The notes under the pieces were generated by a model. It ran no database searches and was not told where the DNA came from. It saw nothing but the letters and a program-made list of their open reading frames with translations. Shown piece by piece: positions 1 through 8,930 of a stretch of DNA of 64,000 bases; position 1 is the first letter of the stretch, and the number at the start of each line of letters is the position of its first letter. The translations under genes were made by a program, and so were the position numbers. The stretch comes from Azospirillum lipoferum (GTDB lineage: Bacteria > Pseudomonadota > Alphaproteobacteria > Azospirillales > Azospirillaceae): assembly GCF_024170005.1 (NCBI RefSeq), contig NZ_JALJXJ010000008.1, positions 62,001 through 126,000 on the forward strand. The letters are read 5' to 3'.

Positions 1-303
1 CGCGCCAACGCCGGGGAGCCGCTGACCCTGGCGGAGATCGCCGAGGCGGCCGGCGTCAGCATCCGGACCCTGACCGCCGGCTTCCGCAATTTCCGCGACC
101 AGTCCCCCATGCAGCAGTTGCGGGACATCCGCATGGCCGCCGCGCGGGACGATCTGCTGCAAGGCCCAAGAGCCGGGGGCACGGGAGCCGGAAGCGTGGC
201 CGACATCGCCCTGCGCTGGGGCTTCGGCAATTTCGGACGCTTCGCCGGCGACTACCGCCGCCGCTATGGCGAGACGCCGTCGGAAACGCTGCGGCGGCGC
301 TGA
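1..303 (+). CDS. AraC-family transcriptional regulator, C-terminal part (5' end outside window)
   Basis: The reading frame is open from the first base and stops with TGA at 301-303, so only about the last 100 residues are seen. They form an AraC-type double helix-turn-helix: a first HTH around LTLAEIAEAAGVSIRTL, the linker helix, and a second HTH around SVADIALRWGFGNFGRF followed by the family signature RRRYGETPSETLR. The N-terminal sensing domain lies outside the window, so the effector cannot be read. It sits 33 bases upstream of a ketopantoate-reductase-like gene and close to an aromatic catabolic operon; a role in controlling either is inference only. Confidence 0.85.
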   Translation, partial: RANAGEPLTLAEIAEAAGVSIRTLTAGFRNFRDQSPMQQLRDIRMAAARDDLLQGPRAGGTGAGSVADIALRWGFGNFGRFAGDYRRRYGETPSETLRRR

Positions 304-336
304 TCATCCCCTCTGAACCGCGGAGACAAGACGTCG

Positions 337-1323
337 ATGAAGACCTGCATCATCGGGGCCGGCGCCATCGGCGGCCTCATCGGCATCCGTCTGGCCCAGG
401 CCGGCTGCGACGTGTCGGTCCTGGCGCGCGGCGCCACCGCCGACGCCCTGCGCGCCGGTCCCTGGAGGCTCGCCACCGCGGACGGGCAGATCATGGGGTC
501 CGTCCGGGTGGCCGATGACCTGACGGCGCTGGGACCGCAGGATCTCGTCGTCATCGCCGTGAAGGGGCAGTCGCTGCCCGGCCTCGCCCAGTCGCTGACC
601 CCTCTGATCGGGACGGAGACCATGGTTCTGCCGGCGATGAACGGCGTGCCCTGGTGGTTCTTCCACCGCTTCGGCGGGCCGCTCGCCGGGATGCCGCTCG
701 ACAGCGTCGATCCCGGCCGGCGGATCGCCGACGCCATCCCGGATGATGCAGTCGTCGGCTGCGTCGTCCATGCCACATGCTCGGTTGCCGAACCCGGTCT
801 GGTGCGCCACGGCTTCGGCAAGCGGCTGATCGTGGGCGAGTTGGACAGCAGCCTGTCGGCCCGCCTCGGCAGGCTGGCGGACTGCCTGACCGCAGCCGGA
901 TTCGAGGTCCAGTCCTCCACGCGGATCCAGGCAGACATCTGGTACAAGCTGTGGGGCAACATGACGATGAATCCGGTGTCGGCGCTGACCGGCGCCACCT
1001 GTGACCGGATTCTCGACGATCCGCTGGTCAGCGGCTTCTGCCTGTCGGTGATGGCGGAGGCGGCCGAACTGGGGCGCCTCATCGGTTGCCCGATCGAACA
1101 GAGCGGCCAGGACCGCAACGCGGTGACCCGCCGGCTTGGAGCCTTCAAGACGTCGATGCTCCAGGATACCGAGGCCGGCAAGCCGCTGGAAATCGACGCG
1201 CTGCTGGGGGCGGTGAAGGAGATCGCCGGTCGCCTGGGGCAGGCGACCCCCAACCTCGACGCCCTTCTCGGCCTGACGCGGCTGATGGCGGGCACCCGCG
1301 GTCTCTACCCGGCAATGGACTGA
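337..1323 (+). CDS. Ketopantoate reductase family oxidoreductase (PanE/ApbA-like)
   Basis: 328 residues, the usual length for the family. The N-terminus has a Rossmann NAD(P)-binding loop, GAGAIGG at residues 7-13. The C-terminal helical half contains WYKLWGNMTMNPVSALTG, which carries the family's catalytic lysine and the Asn/Ser substrate contacts. PanE reduces 2-dehydropantoate to pantoate with NADPH for coenzyme A synthesis, but many paralogues beside catabolic operons act on other 2-oxo acids. Its place between an AraC regulator and the hpa/TRAP locus suggests such a catabolic paralogue. The family is clear; the substrate is not. Confidence 0.82.
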   Translation: MKTCIIGAGAIGGLIGIRLAQAGCDVSVLARGATADALRAGPWRLATADGQIMGSVRVADDLTALGPQDLVVIAVKGQSLPGLAQSLTPLIGTETMVLPAMNGVPWWFFHRFGGPLAGMPLDSVDPGRRIADAIPDDAVVGCVVHATCSVAEPGLVRHGFGKRLIVGELDSSLSARLGRLADCLTAAGFEVQSSTRIQADIWYKLWGNMTMNPVSALTGATCDRILDDPLVSGFCLSVMAEAAELGRLIGCPIEQSGQDRNAVTRRLGAFKTSMLQDTEAGKPLEIDALLGAVKEIAGRLGQATPNLDALLGLTRLMAGTRGLYPAMD

Positions 1324-1364
1324 CCTTCTGAAGCGGCCGGCGCGCCAAGGCGCACATATCGCCC

Positions 1365-1400
1365 TTGACTGTTTAACATGTTAATGTTTAACTCGTTAAT
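1365..1400 (+). promoter_or_regulatory. Promoter with tandem operators ahead of the TRAP/hpa operon
   Basis: A -35-like TTGACT (1365-1370) is followed 17 bases later by TTAACT (1388-1393). Two 15-base direct repeats lie on it: GTTTAACATGTTAAT (1371-1385, in the spacer) and GTTTAACTCGTTAAT (1386-1400, over the -10). The first contains the palindrome TTAACATGTTAA. The same TAACATGTTAANNNTTAAC pattern recurs upstream of hpaE, next to hpaR, so this is the probable HpaR repressor site. The run is strikingly AT-rich for this genome. Confidence 0.6.
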
Positions 1401-1494
1401 AGCATCACGCACCATCAATGAACAACGCGCCGACAAGAAGACGGGCGGACCCTTCGGTCTGCCCGATCCCCCGCGCATCGGTGGAGGAAACCCC

Positions 1495-2541
1495 ATGCTG
1501 AAAACGATCCGGCCGGCGGCGCTCGCCCTGGCCACGCTGCTGCCGCTTGCCGCCTTAACCATTGCCGCCACCTCCGTAGCCGCCGCCGATGGCGTCTCGC
1601 TGAAGATCACGCATTTCCTGCCGCCGGGTGCGCCGGCGCAGAAACAGGTGCTGGAGCCCTGGTGCAAGACCCTGGGCGAGCAGTCGGGCGGACGCATCAC
1701 CTGCCAGTTCTATCCGGCGATGCAGCTCGGCGGCACGCCGGCGCAGCTGGTCGATCTGGCGAAGAACGGCGTCGCCGACATCGTCTGGACCGCTCCCGGC
1801 TATTCGGCCGGCCGCTTCCCGGTCATCGAGACGATGGAACTGCCCTTCGTCGTGCGCAACGGGCTGTCGGGCAGCCGGGCGGCCTGGGACTTCTACCAGC
1901 ACCACGCGGTGGAGGAGTTCGCCGCCTACAAGGTGCTGGCGGTCCATGTCGACGGCGGCGTCGCCTTCCACACCGCCGGCAAGCCGATCGCCGCGGTGGA
2001 CAGCCTGAAGGGGCAGAAGCTGCGCGCCTCGACGCGCATGGTGTCCAAGCTGCTGACCGCGCTGGGCGCCACCCCCGTCAACATGCCGCCCGCCCAGGTG
2101 ACCGAAGCGATCTCCAAGGGGATCGTCGACGGCGCCATGGGGGCCTGGGAGGTGGTGACGCCGACCAAGCTGCAGGAAGTGACCAGGTTCCATACCCAGC
2201 CGCCGGCCGGCCAGCCCTACTACTCCACCACGGTCCTGACGCTGCTGATGAACAAGGAGCGCTACCAGTCGCTGCCGGCCGACCTGAAGGCGGTGATCGA
2301 CCGCAACAGCGGCCCGGCGCTGGTCGAAAGCTTCGGCCAGGTCTGGGACCGTGTGACCGCCGACACCCGGGCCCTGGTCGCCAGGGACGGCGGCACCATC
2401 CAGAACCAGGATCCCGCGGATTACGAGGCGATGCGCGCCGCCGCGGCGCCGGTCGAAGCCGAATGGCGCCAGGACATCGCCAAGCGGGGCATCGACGGCG
2501 CCGCCCTGGTTGCCGACGCCCGCGCGCTCGCCGCCCGCTGA
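1495..2541 (+). CDS. TRAP transporter substrate-binding protein (DctP family)
   Basis: 348 residues from the ATG at 1495, which has GGTGGAGGAA just upstream. An in-frame ATG at 1378 lies inside the operator repeats and is rejected as the start. Residues 1-30 form a Sec signal peptide ending near SVAAADG, so the mature protein is periplasmic. The stretch LRASTRMVSKLLTALGATPV has the conserved Arg that pairs with the carboxylate of the ligand in DctP proteins. It delivers an organic acid to the DctQM permease encoded next. Being first in the operon with homoprotocatechuate enzymes, it probably binds an aromatic acid such as a hydroxyphenylacetate; that is inference from context. Confidence 0.9.
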   Translation: MLKTIRPAALALATLLPLAALTIAATSVAAADGVSLKITHFLPPGAPAQKQVLEPWCKTLGEQSGGRITCQFYPAMQLGGTPAQLVDLAKNGVADIVWTAPGYSAGRFPVIETMELPFVVRNGLSGSRAAWDFYQHHAVEEFAAYKVLAVHVDGGVAFHTAGKPIAAVDSLKGQKLRASTRMVSKLLTALGATPVNMPPAQVTEAISKGIVDGAMGAWEVVTPTKLQEVTRFHTQPPAGQPYYSTTVLTLLMNKERYQSLPADLKAVIDRNSGPALVESFGQVWDRVTADTRALVARDGGTIQNQDPADYEAMRAAAAPVEAEWRQDIAKRGIDGAALVADARALAAR

Positions 2542-2565
2542 TCCCCTTCGCGGAGACCCTTCATC

Positions 2566-3117
2566 ATGCATGAACCCATCGGAAGCCCGGACTTCCGGCC
2601 AAGGGCCGCGGGCGAGCGCACCCTGCTGCTTGCGGCGAAAGGCTTCGCCCTGGCCGGCGGCGGCATCTTCATGGCGCTGATCGGCATGTCGCTGCTGTCC
2701 ATCTTCGGGCGCAAGCTGGCCAACCTGCCGATCACCGGCGACGTGGAGCTGATGCAGGTCGGCACTGCCGTGGCCGCCTGCGCCTTCCTGCCGCTCTGCA
2801 CCATCCTGGGTGAGAATCTGCGCGTCGATTTCTTCACCGAAACCGCCCCGGCCTGGATGCGCCGGCTGCTCGACGCCGTGGCCGACCTGCTGCTCGGCGC
2901 GCTGGCCCTGCTGCTGGTCTGGCGCACCGGCCTCCAGGTGATCGACATCCGCGAGGCGGGAGAGGTGACGCCGCTTCTGGGCCTGCCGGTCTGGATACCG
3001 ATGCTCGCCATGCTGCCCAGCCTCGTCCTGACGGCGCTGTGCGCGCTGAGCCGCGGCTGGCGCGACCTGACATCCAACGAACGACAGACGGCCGGCACGG
3101 CGGAGGTGGCACGATGA
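2566..3117 (+). CDS. TRAP transporter small permease (DctQ family)
   Basis: 183 residues with four predicted membrane segments (roughly residues 25-50, 55-75, 95-120 and 135-160), the DctQ layout. DctQ pairs with the large DctM subunit in the inner membrane and is needed for sodium-driven uptake from the DctP-loaded state. The gene starts 24 bases after the binding protein, and its TGA overlaps the ATG of the large permease, which indicates translational coupling. Family assignment rests on size, topology and gene order. Confidence 0.88.
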   Translation: MHEPIGSPDFRPRAAGERTLLLAAKGFALAGGGIFMALIGMSLLSIFGRKLANLPITGDVELMQVGTAVAACAFLPLCTILGENLRVDFFTETAPAWMRRLLDAVADLLLGALALLLVWRTGLQVIDIREAGEVTPLLGLPVWIPMLAMLPSLVLTALCALSRGWRDLTSNERQTAGTAEVAR

Positions 3118-4445
3118 GCGGAACCGCAATCGGACTTGCCGGCTTCGCCGGGCTGATGGGCATGCTGGCGCTGCGCGTCCATATCGGCGTGGCGATGTTC
3201 ATCGCCGGCGCCGCCATCTACCTGACCATCAACGACGGCCAGACCGCCGCCCTGCTGTTCACCCTCAACAACCTCGCCTTCGCCCGGCTGTCGAACTACG
3301 ACCTGTCGGTCATCCCGCTGTTCCTGCTGATGGGCCAGTTCGCCACCCATGGCGGGCTGTCGAAGGCGCTGTTCCGCGCCGCCGGCGCCCTGATCGGCCA
3401 TTGGCGCGGCGGTCTGGCGATGGCCTCCACCGCCGCCTGCGCCGCCTTCGGCGCCATCTGCGGATCGTCGCTGGCAACCGCGGCCACCATGGGTCAGGTG
3501 GCGCTGCCGGAATTGCAGGCGCGCGGCTATTCCGGGCGGCTGGCGACCGGAACGCTGGCGGCCAGCGGGACGCTGGGCATCCTGATCCCGCCCTCGGTGC
3601 CACTGGTCGTCTATGCGGTGCTGACGCAGGAATCCATCGGCAAGCTGTTCGTCGCCGCGGTGGTTCCCGGAATCATCGCCGCACTCGGCTATCTCGCGGT
3701 GATCGCGCTGATCGTGCGGCGCAACCCGGCCGCCGGCCCGGCCAGCGCCCCGCTGCCCTGGTCGGAGCGGTTGCGCGCCCAGCTCGGCGTGCTGCCGGTG
3801 CTGCTGGTCTTCCTGGTGGTGATCGTCGGCATCTATGACGGCTGGGCCAACCCGACGGAGGCCGCCTCCATCGGTGCCGCCGCCTGCGGCATCATCGCCG
3901 TCGCCTCCGGTGGCATGCGCTGGCCGCAGCTGGTCGCCAGCATCTACGGCACCGCCCAGGCGACCGCGATGATCTTCGTCGTGCTGATCGGCGCCGACCT
4001 GCTGAACTCCGCGCTGGCGGTGTCGCAGATGCCGGTGGAGCTGGCCGCCTGGGTGCGCGACAGCGGCATGCCGCCGCTGCTGGTCCTGTTCAGCATCATC
4101 GGCATCTACATCCTGCTGGGATGCGTGATGGATTCGCTGGCGATGATCCTGCTGACCATCCCGATCTTCTACCCGGTGGTGATGGGCCTCGACTTCTTCG
4201 GCATGGACGCCAGCGACAAATCGATCTGGTTCGGCATCCTGGCGCTGATGGTGGTGGAGATCGGCCTCGTCCATCCGCCGGTCGGCATGAACCTCTATGT
4301 CATCAACCGGCTGGCGCGTGGCGTACCGATGCGCGAAACCGCCTGGGGCGTCATGCCCTTCCTGGCATCCGACCTGCTGCGCATCCTGCTGATCGTCTTC
4401 GTGCCGGGCATCTGCCTGTGGCTCGTCCATGCCTTCGGAGGCTGA
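3114..4445 (+). CDS. TRAP transporter large permease (DctM family)
   Basis: 443 residues and about twelve hydrophobic segments. The start is the ATG at 3114, which overlaps the TGA of the small permease. Conserved DctM stretches include GILIPPSVPLVVYAVLTQES in the middle and LVHPPVGMNLYVI near the C-terminus. It forms the transport channel of the TRAP system and uses a sodium gradient. It replaces the MFS permease HpaX that serves hpa clusters in enterobacteria, so it is probably the uptake route for the aromatic acid degraded by the downstream enzymes. Confidence 0.92.
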   Translation: MSGTAIGLAGFAGLMGMLALRVHIGVAMFIAGAAIYLTINDGQTAALLFTLNNLAFARLSNYDLSVIPLFLLMGQFATHGGLSKALFRAAGALIGHWRGGLAMASTAACAAFGAICGSSLATAATMGQVALPELQARGYSGRLATGTLAASGTLGILIPPSVPLVVYAVLTQESIGKLFVAAVVPGIIAALGYLAVIALIVRRNPAAGPASAPLPWSERLRAQLGVLPVLLVFLVVIVGIYDGWANPTEAASIGAAACGIIAVASGGMRWPQLVASIYGTAQATAMIFVVLIGADLLNSALAVSQMPVELAAWVRDSGMPPLLVLFSIIGIYILLGCVMDSLAMILLTIPIFYPVVMGLDFFGMDASDKSIWFGILALMVVEIGLVHPPVGMNLYVINRLARGVPMRETAWGVMPFLASDLLRILLIVFVPGICLWLVHAFGG

Positions 4446-4449
4446 CACC

Positions 4450-5154
4450 ATGCAAACCACTTCCCCTCAGGGAATGGCCCAGGGAATGGCCCAGGGAATG
4501 GCCCAGGGAATGGTCTACGGGGTGATCCTGAACGACCGCCCCACTCTGGACCGCCTTGGCCCCGCCCTGTCGCAGCCGCCCTACGGCGCGCCGCCGAAGG
4601 CGCCGATCCTCTACATCAAGCCCTACAACACCCATGTCGGCAACGGCGCCACTGTGCGGCTGCCGCGCGGGGCGGAGCGGGTGGAGGTGGCGGCGACGCT
4701 GGGCCTCGTCATCGGCCGCGACGCCACCGCCCTGGACGAGGCCACGGCGACCGACGCGGTTGCCGGGCTGCGCCCGATCCTGGACGTCAGCCTGCCCAAC
4801 CCGTCGGTCTACCGGCCGCCGGTGCGCGAACGCTGCTTCGACGGCTCCTGCCCGATGGGCGGGACGCTGCCCTACGCGGCGGTGGCGGGGCCGGAGGCGC
4901 TGACCCTGCGCACGCTCGTCAACGGCACCTTGGCGGCGGAGCGCAGCCTGTCCGATCTGGTCCGCCCGCCGGCCCGGCTGCTGGCCGAGGTGACCGGCTT
5001 CATGACCCTGCGGGCCGGCGATATCCTGCATCTGGGGATCGCGCTGAACGGGCCGCAGGCCGGGGCCGGCGACCGCGTCCGGCTGGAGATCGACGGCTTC
5101 GCCCCGCTGGACATCGCCATCGAAGACGCCGCGGCGGAAGGAGAAACGCCATGA
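4450..5154 (+). CDS. hpaG1: HpaG1: 4-hydroxyphenylacetate degradation isomerase/decarboxylase, subunit 1
   Basis: 234 residues of the fumarylacetoacetate hydrolase fold (VYGVILNDRPTLDRLG, APILYIKPYNTHVGNG). With HpaG2 it decarboxylates 5-oxo-pent-3-ene-1,2,5-tricarboxylate and isomerises the product, late in homoprotocatechuate meta-cleavage. In enterobacteria the two halves are one protein; here they are separate genes joined by an ATGA overlap at 5151. The N-terminus is odd: the 12-base unit GGAATGGCCCAG occurs three times in tandem (4471-4506), giving GMAQGMAQGMAQGM before the conserved fold. Every unit places AGGGA-like sequence before an ATG, so the real start could be any of the ATGs between 4450 and 4510. 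Confidence 0.9.
   Translation: MQTTSPQGMAQGMAQGMAQGMVYGVILNDRPTLDRLGPALSQPPYGAPPKAPILYIKPYNTHVGNGATVRLPRGAERVEVAATLGLVIGRDATALDEATATDAVAGLRPILDVSLPNPSVYRPPVRERCFDGSCPMGGTLPYAAVAGPEALTLRTLVNGTLAAERSLSDLVRPPARLLAEVTGFMTLRAGDILHLGIALNGPQAGAGDRVRLEIDGFAPLDIAIEDAAAEGETP
4471..4513 (+). repeat. 12-base tandem repeat at the start of hpaG1
   Basis: Three exact copies of GGAATGGCCCAG (4471-4482, 4483-4494, 4495-4506) and a partial fourth GGAATGG (4507-4513). The repeat is in frame and encodes GMAQ units. Each copy brings a new ATG preceded by a purine-rich CAGGGA. A change in copy number would not shift the frame but would change the number of possible start sites. Confidence 0.95.
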
Positions 5155-5924
5155 AGCGCGCCCGCATCCTGCTGGACGGCACGGTCCATGCGGCCGTGGA
5201 GGAAGAGGGGCGGCTGCGGTTGTCCGACGGCCGGCTGGTCGCCCTGGATGGAGATGGCCCCGAAACGGTCACCTGGCTGCCGCCGGTGGAACCGCGCACC
5301 ATCTTCGCGCTCGGCCTCAACTATGCCGACCACGCGAAGGAGCTAGCCTTCAAGGCGCCGGAAACGCCGCTGGTCTTCCTGAAGGGGCCGAACACCATCA
5401 CCGGCCATCAGGCCAGCACCCGGCGCCCGGCCGACGCCACCTTCATGCATTACGAATGCGAACTGGCGGTGGTGATCGGCCGCACCGCCCGCGACGTGCC
5501 GCGCGACCGCGCCTATGAGGTGGTCGCCGGCTACAGCGTCGCCAACGACTACGCCATCCGCGATTATCTGGAAAACTACTACCGCCCGAACCTGCGGGTG
5601 AAGAACCGCGATGGCTGCACGCCGCTCGGCCCCTGGCTGGTGGACGCGGCGGACGTGCCCGATCCGATGAACCTTTCGCTGCGCACCCTGGTCAACGGCC
5701 GGGTGACGCAGGAGGGCAGCACGCGCGACATGATCTTCGACGTGCCGCACCTGATCGCCTACCTGTCGTCGATCATGACCCTGTCGCCGGGCGATGTCAT
5801 CCTGACCGGAACCCCGGAAGGGCTGGCGGACGTCGTGCCGGGCGACACCGTCACCACTGAGATCGAGGGCATCGGCAGCCTCGTCAACCACATCGTCCCC
5901 GACAGCATCACCGCCAACCGCTGA
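5151..5924 (+). CDS. hpaG2: HpaG2: 4-hydroxyphenylacetate degradation isomerase/decarboxylase, subunit 2
   Basis: 257 residues, a complete fumarylacetoacetate-hydrolase-family domain: FALGLNYADHAKEL near residue 45, then PLVFLKGPNTITGHQ, MHYECELAVVIGRTARDV with the metal-binding acidic residues, VANDYAIRDYLENYYRPN and ILTGTPEGLADVVPGD near the C-terminus. It is the partner of HpaG1, with which it overlaps by four bases. The metal ligands (Glu/Glu/Asp of the E-x-E...D pattern) are present, so this half is likely the catalytically competent one. Confidence 0.92.
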   Translation: MKRARILLDGTVHAAVEEEGRLRLSDGRLVALDGDGPETVTWLPPVEPRTIFALGLNYADHAKELAFKAPETPLVFLKGPNTITGHQASTRRPADATFMHYECELAVVIGRTARDVPRDRAYEVVAGYSVANDYAIRDYLENYYRPNLRVKNRDGCTPLGPWLVDAADVPDPMNLSLRTLVNGRVTQEGSTRDMIFDVPHLIAYLSSIMTLSPGDVILTGTPEGLADVVPGDTVTTEIEGIGSLVNHIVPDSITANR

Positions 5925-5983
5925 CACTCTGTCAGGGGTCCATCGCCAAGCCGGGCCGAACCGGCCGCATTCCGGAGGAAAGC

Positions 5984-6832
5984 ATGGGCAAACTCGCACT
6001 CGCCGCCAAGATCACCCACGTCCCGTCCATGTACCTGTCGGAACTGGACGGCCCGCACAAGGGGTGCCGCGACGCCGCCATCGCCGGCCACAAGGAGATC
6101 GGCCGGCGTTGCCGCGACCTCGGCGTCGACACCATCGTGGTGTTCGACACCCACTGGCTGGTCAATTCCGGCTACCACGTCAATTGTGCCGCGCATTTCG
6201 AAGGCGTCTACACCAGCAACGAGCTGCCGCACTTCATCAAGAACCTGCCCTACGCCTATGACGGCAACCCGACGCTCGGCCATCTGCTCGCCCGCACCGC
6301 GACGGCGGCCGGGGTGAACACCCGGGCGCATTCGGAAACCTCGCTGACGCTGGAATACGGCACGCTGGTGCCGATGCGCTACATGAACGAGGACCGCCGC
6401 TTCAAGGTGGTTTCGGTCTCCTCGCTCTGCACCGTCCACGACCTGAAGGACAGCGCCACGCTGGGCCGCGCCGTCCGCCGCGCCATCGAGGAGGAGTATG
6501 ACGGCACCGTCGCCATCCTCGCCAGCGGCTCGCTGTCCCACCGCTTCGCCCAGAACGGCGTGTCGGAGCAATATCTGCACAAGATGTGGGACCCCTTCCT
6601 GGAGCAGGTCGACCTGCGCGTGGTCGATCTGTGGCAGCGCGGCGACTGGGCGACCTTCACCGCCATGCTGCCGATGTATGCCGAGAAATGCTGGGGCGAG
6701 GGCTACATGCACGACACCGCCATGCTGTTCGGCGCGCTGGGCTGGGACCGCTACGAGGGCAGCGTGGACATCGTCACGCCCTATTTCGCCTCCTCCGGCA
6801 CCGGCCAGATCAACGCCGTCTTCTCGGTCTGA
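5984..6832 (+). CDS. hpaD: HpaD: 3,4-dihydroxyphenylacetate 2,3-dioxygenase
   Basis: 282 residues, the usual length of enterobacterial-type HpaD, a LigB-like extradiol dioxygenase. The N-terminus KITHVPSMYLSELDGPHKG carries the first conserved histidine; further family blocks are VFDTHWLVNSGYHVNC, ELPHFIKNLPYAYDGNP and ASGSLSHRFAQNG. The enzyme opens the ring of homoprotocatechuate between carbons 2 and 3 to give 5-carboxymethyl-2-hydroxymuconate semialdehyde, the substrate of HpaE at 11.2 kb. GGAGGAA precedes the ATG. A 59-base gap from hpaG2 is the longest inside the operon up to this point. Confidence 0.93.
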   Translation: MGKLALAAKITHVPSMYLSELDGPHKGCRDAAIAGHKEIGRRCRDLGVDTIVVFDTHWLVNSGYHVNCAAHFEGVYTSNELPHFIKNLPYAYDGNPTLGHLLARTATAAGVNTRAHSETSLTLEYGTLVPMRYMNEDRRFKVVSVSSLCTVHDLKDSATLGRAVRRAIEEEYDGTVAILASGSLSHRFAQNGVSEQYLHKMWDPFLEQVDLRVVDLWQRGDWATFTAMLPMYAEKCWGEGYMHDTAMLFGALGWDRYEGSVDIVTPYFASSGTGQINAVFSV

Positions 6833-6848
6833 GGCGGGGGGACGGACC

Positions 6849-7238
6849 ATGCCGCATCTGACCGTCGAATATACCGGCAACCTCGGCGTACAAGCCGACA
6901 TTCCGGCGCTGCTGCGCAAGGCCAACGCCGTGCTGATCGCCCAGGGCGGCGTCTTTCCCACCGGCGGCATCCGCTCCCGCGCCATCCGGCTGGACGATTT
7001 CTGCGTGGCGGACGGCACGGCCGACGACGCTTTCGTCCATCTGACGCTGAAGATCGGCGCCGGCCGCAGCGCCGAGCAGCAGAAGAAGACCGGCGACGAA
7101 CTGTTCGCCATGGTCCGGGACCATTTCGCCGCGCTCTTCGCCAGCCGCTTCCTCGCCCTGTCGCTGGAAATCCAGGAATTCAGCGAGGCCGGCACCTGGA
7201 AGCACAACAACATCCACGGTCGCTACAAGGCCGCTTGA
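6849..7238 (+). CDS. hpaF: HpaF: 5-carboxymethyl-2-hydroxymuconate delta-isomerase
   Basis: 129 residues beginning MPHLTVEYTGNL. The N-terminal Pro exposed after Met removal is the catalytic base in this tautomerase-superfamily enzyme. The interior FPTGGIRSRAIRLDDF and the C-terminal EIQEFSEAGTWKHNNIHGRY match the CHMI family. It tautomerises the 5-carboxymethyl-2-hydroxymuconate made by HpaE before decarboxylation by HpaG. It lies 16 bases after hpaD and 15 bases before hpaH, so it is part of the same transcription unit. Confidence 0.93.
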   Translation: MPHLTVEYTGNLGVQADIPALLRKANAVLIAQGGVFPTGGIRSRAIRLDDFCVADGTADDAFVHLTLKIGAGRSAEQQKKTGDELFAMVRDHFAALFASRFLALSLEIQEFSEAGTWKHNNIHGRYKAA

Positions 7239-7253
7239 GACGAGGCTTTCCCC

Positions 7254-8057
7254 ATGCTTAGTTCCGATGCCGTCCGGGCCGCCGCCGCGCGCCTGCACGA
7301 AGCGGAGAAGACCCGCGTCCAGACCCGCCAGATCTCCCTCGACCACCCCGACATCACCATCGAGGACGCCTATGCCATCCAGCGCTGCTGGGTGGAGGCG
7401 AAGATCGCCGGGGGGCGCAAGGTCATCGGCCACAAGATCGGCCTGACCAGCCGGGCGATGCAGCAGTCCTCGCAGATCGACGAGCCGGATTACGGCACCC
7501 TGCTGGACGACATGCTGTTCCCCGACGGCGGCGACATCGCCATCGACCGCTTCATCGCCCCGATGGTGGAGGTCGAGCTGGCCTTCATCCTGAAATCGCG
7601 GCTGGAGGGGCCGAACGTCACCCTGTTCGACGTGCTGTCGGCCACCGACTATGTCGTGCCGGCGCTGGAGATCATCGACGCCCGCTGCCACCGCGTCGAT
7701 CCCGACAGCAAGCGCCCGCGCAAGGTGATGGACACCATCTCCGACAATGCGGCGAATGCCGGCATCGTCATGGGCGGCCGGCCGATGCGGCCGCTGGACA
7801 CCGACCTGCGCTGGGCCGCCGCCCTGCTCTACCGCAATGGCGTGATCGAGGAGACCGGCGTGGCGGCCGGCGTGCTGAACCATCCGGCCAACGGCATCTG
7901 CTGGCTCGCCCGCCGCTTCGCGCCGCATGGCGTGGCGCTGGAACCGGGGCAGGTCGTGCTCGCCGGATCCTTCACCCGCCCGGTGCCGGTCAAGGCCGGC
8001 GACACGGTCCATGCCGATTACGGCCCCTTCGGCTCCATCGCGCTGCGCTTCGTGTAG
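7254..8057 (+). CDS. hpaH: HpaH: 2-oxo-hept-4-ene-1,7-dioate hydratase
   Basis: 267 residues, the normal length. Family blocks are [22 protein letters not shown], then [35 protein letters not shown] (with the acidic metal ligands) and [23 protein letters not shown]. It hydrates 2-oxohept-4-enedioate to 4-hydroxy-2-oxoheptanedioate, which HpaI then cleaves. It is close to MhpD/DmpE-type hydratases; its place between hpaF and hpaI decides for HpaH. Confidence 0.92.
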   Translation: MLSSDAVRAAAARLHEAEKTRVQTRQISLDHPDITIEDAYAIQRCWVEAKIAGGRKVIGHKIGLTSRAMQQSSQIDEPDYGTLLDDMLFPDGGDIAIDRFIAPMVEVELAFILKSRLEGPNVTLFDVLSATDYVVPALEIIDARCHRVDPDSKRPRKVMDTISDNAANAGIVMGGRPMRPLDTDLRWAAALLYRNGVIEETGVAAGVLNHPANGICWLARRFAPHGVALEPGQVVLAGSFTRPVPVKAGDTVHADYGPFGSIALRFV

Positions 8058-8076
8058 GGCTTCAAGGAGGACATCG

Positions 8077-8901
8077 ATGAGGAATCCGGACAACGCCTTC
8101 AAACGGGCGCTGGCGGCGGGCCGGCCGCAGTTCGGCCTGTGGCTCGGGCTGGCCGACGCCTATTGCGCGGAGATCGCGGCCGGGGCCGGCTTCGACTGGC
8201 TGCTGATCGACGGCGAGCATGCCCCGAACGACCTGCGCGGCATCCTGGCCCAACTCCAGGCCATCGCCGCCTATCCCAGCCATCCCATCGTCCGCCCGGT
8301 GGTCGGCGACACGGCGATCATCAAGCAGATGCTCGACCTCGGCGCCCAGACCCTGCTGGTGCCGATGGTGGAGACGGCGGAGCAGGCGGCGGCCCTGGTC
8401 GCCGCCACCCGCTATCCGCCCGGCGGCATCCGCGGGGTGGGCAGTGCGCTCGCCCGCGCCTCGCGCTGGAACCGCATCGGCGGCTATCTGGACGAGGCCG
8501 ACGGCGAGATCTGCCTGCTGGTGCAGGTGGAGTCCGCCCGCGGGCTTGAAAACCTCGACGCCATCGCCGCGGTGGAGGGTGTGGACGGCGTCTTCTTCGG
8601 CCCGGCCGACCTGTCGGCGTCGCTGGGCCTGCGCGGCCAGCCGGGACATCCGACCGTGCGCGCCGCCATCGAGGACGGCATCGCACGGACCCGCAAGGCG
8701 GGCAAGGCCGCCGGCGTGCTGGCGACCGACGAGACGCTGGCCCGCGCCTATCTGGCGGCCGGCGCCCTGTTCGTCGGGGTCGGGGTGGATACCACCTTGT
8801 TCGCCCGCGCCGCCGCCGACCTTGCCGCCCGTTTCCGCCGGCCGTCTCCCGAACCGACGACCTCTCCGACGACGGCCGCTCCGACGCCCGGCGGCTACTG
8901 A
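8077..8901 (+). CDS. hpaI: HpaI: 4-hydroxy-2-oxoheptanedioate aldolase
   Basis: 274 residues from the ATG at 8077, preceded by AAGGAGG at 8064-8070. It is a class II pyruvate aldolase of the HpcH/HpaI family: the catalytic histidine is in [11 protein letters not shown], the arginine in PIVRPV, and the divalent-metal ligands are the Glu in VQVESARGL and the Asp in [12 protein letters not shown]. It yields pyruvate and succinate semialdehyde, and the next gene oxidises the semialdehyde. The last 25 residues are Pro/Thr/Ser-rich and not part of the fold. Confidence 0.92.
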   Translation: MRNPDNAFKRALAAGRPQFGLWLGLADAYCAEIAAGAGFDWLLIDGEHAPNDLRGILAQLQAIAAYPSHPIVRPVVGDTAIIKQMLDLGAQTLLVPMVETAEQAAALVAATRYPPGGIRGVGSALARASRWNRIGGYLDEADGEICLLVQVESARGLENLDAIAAVEGVDGVFFGPADLSASLGLRGQPGHPTVRAAIEDGIARTRKAGKAAGVLATDETLARAYLAAGALFVGVGVDTTLFARAAADLAARFRRPSPEPTTSPTTAAPTPGGY

Positions 8902-8930
8902 CCGCCCCGCCGCCTCGCAGGATACCATCC

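Noticed and set aside
1378..1494. An N-terminal extension of the TRAP binding protein from the ATG at 1378
   Set aside because: The ATG is inside the operator repeats, has no ribosome site and would hide the signal peptide that begins at 1495.
4471..4513. Direct repeats that might suggest a CRISPR
   Set aside because: The 12-base units abut with no spacers and are translated in frame; no cas gene is present.
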